DNA of 64,000 nt. It comes from JAJDYQ01 sp963662865. Its GTDB lineage: Bacteria > Pseudomonadota > Gammaproteobacteria > JAJDYQ01. The stretch spans positions 2,294,001 through 2,358,000 of the forward strand of contig OY759969.1 of assembly GCA_963662865.1 (NCBI GenBank), written 5' to 3'. Shown piece after piece: positions 60,926-64,000 of this stretch; within the stretch, counting starts at the first letter, position 1; the number at the start of each line of letters is the position of its first letter. A program made the translations under genes and the position numbers. Under the pieces are notes generated by a model. The model had not been told where the DNA came from. It did not search any database and was given only the letters and a program-made list of their open reading frames with translations.

Positions 60926-61002
60926 AGACGCGTAGCTCAGTTGGTTAGAGCATCACCTTGACATGGTGGGGGTCGTTGGTTCGAATCCAATCGCGTCTAC
61001 CA
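60926..61002 (+). tRNA. tRNA-Val (anticodon GAC)
   Basis: 77 nt including CCA. The acceptor AGACGCG pairs with CGCGTCT; D arm GTAGCTCAGTTGGTTAGAGC; anticodon loop CTTGACATG with GAC; T arm TTGGTTCGAATCCAA. Lies directly before thrS, a common arrangement. Confidence 0.95.
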
Positions 61003-61054
61003 ATCTCATGTTCATGCGATCTTGCGTAGGGGTCGCCACTGAAGAGGATAACAC

Positions 61055-62983
61055 ATGCCGAAAATCACTCTCCCGGATGGTAGTCAACGCCAATTTGATC
61101 ATCCCGTAACGGTAACGCAGGTCGCTCAGGATATTGGTTCAGGCCTTGCCAGAGCAACTCTGGCGGGTAAGGTCAATAATAAGATGGTTGATACATCTTA
61201 CCTTATTGAGGAGGATATTGAGTTATCGATTATTACCAACAAAAGCGAGGAAGTGCTCGAACTGATTCGTCATGACGCGGCGCATGTCATGGCTCAGGCA
61301 GTGCAGGAATTATATCCCGGCACACAGATTACCATAGGTCCGGCGATAGAAAACGGCTTCTACTACGATTTTGTTCGGGAACAGCCGTTCACTCCGGATG
61401 ACTTACTCAGGATAGAAGCCAGGATGAATGAAATTGTGGGTCGTGACCTGCCGATAGCGCGAGAGGAGCTCAGTCGTGAACAAGCGATCAGAATGTTTCA
61501 GGAGATTGGAGAGGAGTACAAGGTTCAGATCATCGAAGCCATTCCTGAAGGAGAGAAGATATCAATATATCGCCAGGGCGACTGGTTTGATGTTTGCCGT
61601 GGCCCACATCTTCCCAGCACAGGCAAATTACCGAAAGCCTACAGGCTGATGAAGGTTGCCGGAGCGTACTGGCGTGGCGACTCCAATAATGAAATGCTAC
61701 AGCGTATTTATGGTACCGCCTGGGTCGATAAAAAACAGCTCAGGCAATATCTGCATCAGCTGGAGGAAGCGGAAAAGCGGGACCATCGCAGGATTGGTAA
61801 AAAACAAAACCTTTTCCACATGCAGGAAGAGGCACCGGGCATGATTTTCTGGCATGATAAAGGTTGGATAATTTATAAAACTATTGAAAGCTACATGAGA
61901 GAAAAGCTCTTCGCTCATGGTTATAAAGAGATCAATACACCTCAGGTAATTGATTACTCTTTATGGGAAAAATCGGGACATGTGTCCAAGTTCGGTGATG
62001 ACATGTTTTCCGTCCAATCTGAAGGGAGAAATTTCGCTATCAAACCCATGAACTGCCCGTGTCATATACAGGTATTCAATCAGGGATTAAAAAGTTACCG
62101 TGATTTACCGCTGCGACTTGCGGAATTCGGTTCATGTCACCGTAACGAGCTTTCAGGCGCGTTACACGGATTGATGCGTGTACGCGGCTTCACTCAGGAT
62201 GACGCGCATATCTTTTGCACCGAAGAACAGATCCGGTCAGAGGTTTCCGATTTTATAGATCTTCTTCATGAAGTATATTTTGACTTTGGTTTTGAAAAAA
62301 TAGTCTATCGGCTTTCCACTCGCCCGGAACAACGAGTAGGCAGTGATGAAAACTGGGACAAGGCGGAAAAGGCATTGGCGGATGCCATGGATAGCCACCA
62401 TTTGCCTTGGGAAAAGCTGCCTGGAGAAGGTGCTTTCTATGGTCCAAAAATAGAATTTTCAATGAAAGATTGCATAGGTAGAATATGGCAATGTGGCACA
62501 ATACAAGTGGATTTTTCGATGCCTGGCCGATTAGACGCGCACTATGTCGATGAGCATAGTGAAAAGCAGGTTCCTGTAATGTTGCACAGGGCAATTCTAG
62601 GATCTTTTGAACGCTTCATAGGGATACTTATAGAAAACCATGCGGGTTCATTGCCTGTTTGGCTATCGCCTGTACAGGTGACCGTAATCAACATCACAGG
62701 CAAGCATGAAGAGTATGCCGGACAGGTTCGAGATACGCTTGTTAAGCGTGGTATAAGAGCTGAAACCGATCTCAGAAATGAAAAGATTGGCTTAAAAATA
62801 CGCGAGCTTAGTATGCAGCGTGTTCCCTTTCAACTGGTAGTGGGCGATAAAGAAATGAAAGAAGAGACCATATCTGTGCGCACACGAAATGGTAAAGATA
62901 TGGGCAGTATGACTGTGAAGACTTTTATCGAAAGTCTCGTTCGGGAAATTGACAGCTATGGCCGCATCGGGCTGGAGGATTGA
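61055..62983 (+). CDS. thrS: threonyl-tRNA synthetase
   Basis: A 642-residue class II synthetase with TGS (residues 1-~62), editing domain (HDAAHVMAQAVQELYPGTQI, DWFDVCRGPHLPSTG), catalytic core (MNCPCHIQVFN and FGSCHRNELSGALHGLMRVR, motif 2; motif 3 PVMLHRAILGSFERFIG) and anticodon-binding domain. It is normally followed by infC-rpmI-rplT; here gmd starts six bases after the stop. Confidence 0.97.
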   Translation: MPKITLPDGSQRQFDHPVTVTQVAQDIGSGLARATLAGKVNNKMVDTSYLIEEDIELSIITNKSEEVLELIRHDAAHVMAQAVQELYPGTQITIGPAIENGFYYDFVREQPFTPDDLLRIEARMNEIVGRDLPIAREELSREQAIRMFQEIGEEYKVQIIEAIPEGEKISIYRQGDWFDVCRGPHLPSTGKLPKAYRLMKVAGAYWRGDSNNEMLQRIYGTAWVDKKQLRQYLHQLEEAEKRDHRRIGKKQNLFHMQEEAPGMIFWHDKGWIIYKTIESYMREKLFAHGYKEINTPQVIDYSLWEKSGHVSKFGDDMFSVQSEGRNFAIKPMNCPCHIQVFNQGLKSYRDLPLRLAEFGSCHRNELSGALHGLMRVRGFTQDDAHIFCTEEQIRSEVSDFIDLLHEVYFDFGFEKIVYRLSTRPEQRVGSDENWDKAEKALADAMDSHHLPWEKLPGEGAFYGPKIEFSMKDCIGRIWQCGTIQVDFSMPGRLDAHYVDEHSEKQVPVMLHRAILGSFERFIGILIENHAGSLPVWLSPVQVTVINITGKHEEYAGQVRDTLVKRGIRAETDLRNEKIGLKIRELSMQRVPFQLVVGDKEMKEETISVRTRNGKDMGSMTVKTFIESLVREIDSYGRIGLED

Positions 62984-62988
62984 ATCTG

Positions 62989-64000
62989 ATGAAGAAAGCA
63001 TTAATTACAGGTATCACAGGCCAGGATGGCTCTTATCTTGCTGAGTTTCTGTTGGATAAGGGATATGAAGTGCATGGGATCAAGCGTCGTGCATCCTCTT
63101 TTAATACCCAGAGAATAGATCATCTTTATGAAGATTCGCATGTACAAAACCAGCGTCTTATTCTTCATCACGGAGATTTGACAGATAGTTCAGGTCTTAT
63201 TCACATTATTCAGCGAGTCAAGCCTGATGAGATATACAATCTGGCTTCTCAATCCCATGTGGCGGTGAGTTTTGAGTTGCCTGAGTACACGGCCGATGTT
63301 GTTGGTATTGGTGCCTTACGTGTCCTGGAGGCAATTCGTATTCTTGGACTGGAGAATAAGACACGCTATTACCAGGCATCAACATCAGAGCTTTATGGTC
63401 TGGTTCAGGAAATTCCACAGAAAGAAACCACTCCGTTTTACCCACGAAGCCCATATGCGGTTGCAAAACTATATGCCTACTGGATAACGATAAACTACAG
63501 GGAGGCCTATGGAATTTTTGCCTGCAACGGGATTTTATTTAACCATGAATCGCCAAGGCGCGGCGAAACATTCGTTACCCGAAAGATTACTCGTGGTTTA
63601 TCCCATATCGCACACGGTCTGGAAAAGTGTCTTTATGTAGGAAATATGGATACGCGAAGAGACTGGGGTCATGCCAGAGACTATGTGCGCATACAATGGA
63701 TGATGCTTCAACAGGATCAGCCGCAGGACCTTGTTATCGCTACGGGTAAGCAGATGGCTGTAAGGGATTTTATTCGCATGTCAGCCTCTGAGCTGGGCAT
63801 TATTTTGAGATTTGAGGGCGAAGGTCTGGACGAAATTGGTATTGTTGAACGTGTTACTGGAGATGATGCGCCCGCGCTATGTGCCGGAGATAAAATAGTA
63901 GCGGTTGATTCGCGTTATTTTCGTCTTACTGAAGTAGACACATTGCTTGGTGATCCCGCTAAAGCCAGAGATGAACTGGGCTGGGTCCCGGAAATTACCG
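62989..64000 (+). CDS. gmd: GDP-mannose 4,6-dehydratase, 5' part
   Basis: The frame is open to the window edge (337 codons, nearly complete, since the family is ~340-375). It is an extended SDR: ALITGITGQDGSYLAEFLL (NADP loop), KRRASSFNTQRIDHLYED, HGDLTDSSGL, the catalytic Ser in QASTSELYG, and YxxxK in SPYAVAKLYAYW, with NGILFNHESPRRGETFVTRK. It converts GDP-mannose to GDP-4-keto-6-deoxymannose, the first step to GDP-L-fucose, GDP-rhamnose or GDP-perosamine. An insert near residue 275 (EGEGLDEIGIVERVTGDDAP) is longer than in some homologues. It starts six bases after thrS, an unusual partner. Confidence 0.93.
   Translation, partial: MKKALITGITGQDGSYLAEFLLDKGYEVHGIKRRASSFNTQRIDHLYEDSHVQNQRLILHHGDLTDSSGLIHIIQRVKPDEIYNLASQSHVAVSFELPEYTADVVGIGALRVLEAIRILGLENKTRYYQASTSELYGLVQEIPQKETTPFYPRSPYAVAKLYAYWITINYREAYGIFACNGILFNHESPRRGETFVTRKITRGLSHIAHGLEKCLYVGNMDTRRDWGHARDYVRIQWMMLQQDQPQDLVIATGKQMAVRDFIRMSASELGIILRFEGEGLDEIGIVERVTGDDAPALCAGDKIVAVDSRYFRLTEVDTLLGDPAKARDELGWVPEIT

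Noticed and set aside
1..64000. CRISPR arrays, rRNA genes, prophage structural genes, integrase genes
   Set aside because: Looked for throughout; no regularly spaced repeats, rRNA sequence, phage structural genes or tyrosine recombinase were recognised.

Overview
The window reads as a chromosome segment of a free-living gammaproteobacterium. The evidence is the gene order his(B-H-A-F-E), prmC-moeB, isoaspartyl-methyltransferase-like/rhodanese/tolC then waaA, cmoA-cmoB and uvrB/tRNA-Val/thrS, together with lipid A and Kdo genes. A CbbQ-type and a CbbO/NorD-type gene suggest an autotroph with RuBisCO or a denitrifier, perhaps a Chromatiales-like sulfur oxidiser; that placement is inference. Base composition is moderate to GC-rich in core genes and visibly AT-rich in several accessory genes.

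Layout. 1-1.9 kb: tail of a gene cassette with a well-formed integron attC site, then an AlkC/AlkD-like gene in reverse orientation and a second, degraded attC-like palindrome. 1.9-17.5 kb: mostly core genes (DUF3047 protein, cbbQ, histidine operon, gmk, NDUFA9-like protein, cca, ridA, recG, class-1 pyrD, trmL, engB, isoaspartyl-methyltransferase-like protein, rhodanese, tolC). 17.6-26.5 kb: an accessory defence island between tolC and waaA. It holds a Type III-like methyltransferase (Mod) and helicase-nuclease (Res), split by an ATPase/small-nuclease pair, a scrambled Res/Mod relic, and a DUF1828 pair. 26.6-34.9 kb: envelope genes (waaA, aldo/keto reductase, FAD oxidoreductase and hldE leftward; LpxL-type acyltransferase and three kinase-fold genes rightward). 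34.9-39.8 kb: moeB, prmC, cysQ, a YkgJ-like protein, djlA and a secreted alpha/beta hydrolase.

40.2-41.2 kb holds a protein with a dCTP-deaminase-like domain that lacks the expected catalytic glutamate and is joined to a coiled coil and two membrane helices, flanked by short interspersed repeats. 41.5-50.7 kb: rpe, gph and a tryptophan operon invaded twice. A composite IS5-type element carrying a GT10 fucosyltransferase lies between trpG and trpD, and an IS481-like fragment plus an Mrr-type restriction gene lie between trpD and trpC. 50.9-64 kb: cmoA, cmoB, a cbbO/norD gene, a WecA/MraY-like transferase, galU, tRNA-Asn, an aspartate-type aminotransferase, uvrB, tRNA-Val, thrS and the start of gmd, which runs off the right edge.

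Themes that tie genes together: GDP-fucose use (gmd with the IS-borne fucosyltransferase), LPS core assembly and phosphorylation (hldE, waaA, LpxL-type, kinases), RuBisCO or NO-reductase maturation (cbbQ and cbbO about 49 kb apart), and at least two or three separate defence-type insertions (Mod/Res island, Mrr, and possibly the membrane-anchored deaminase-like protein). No rRNA genes or CRISPR arrays were seen.
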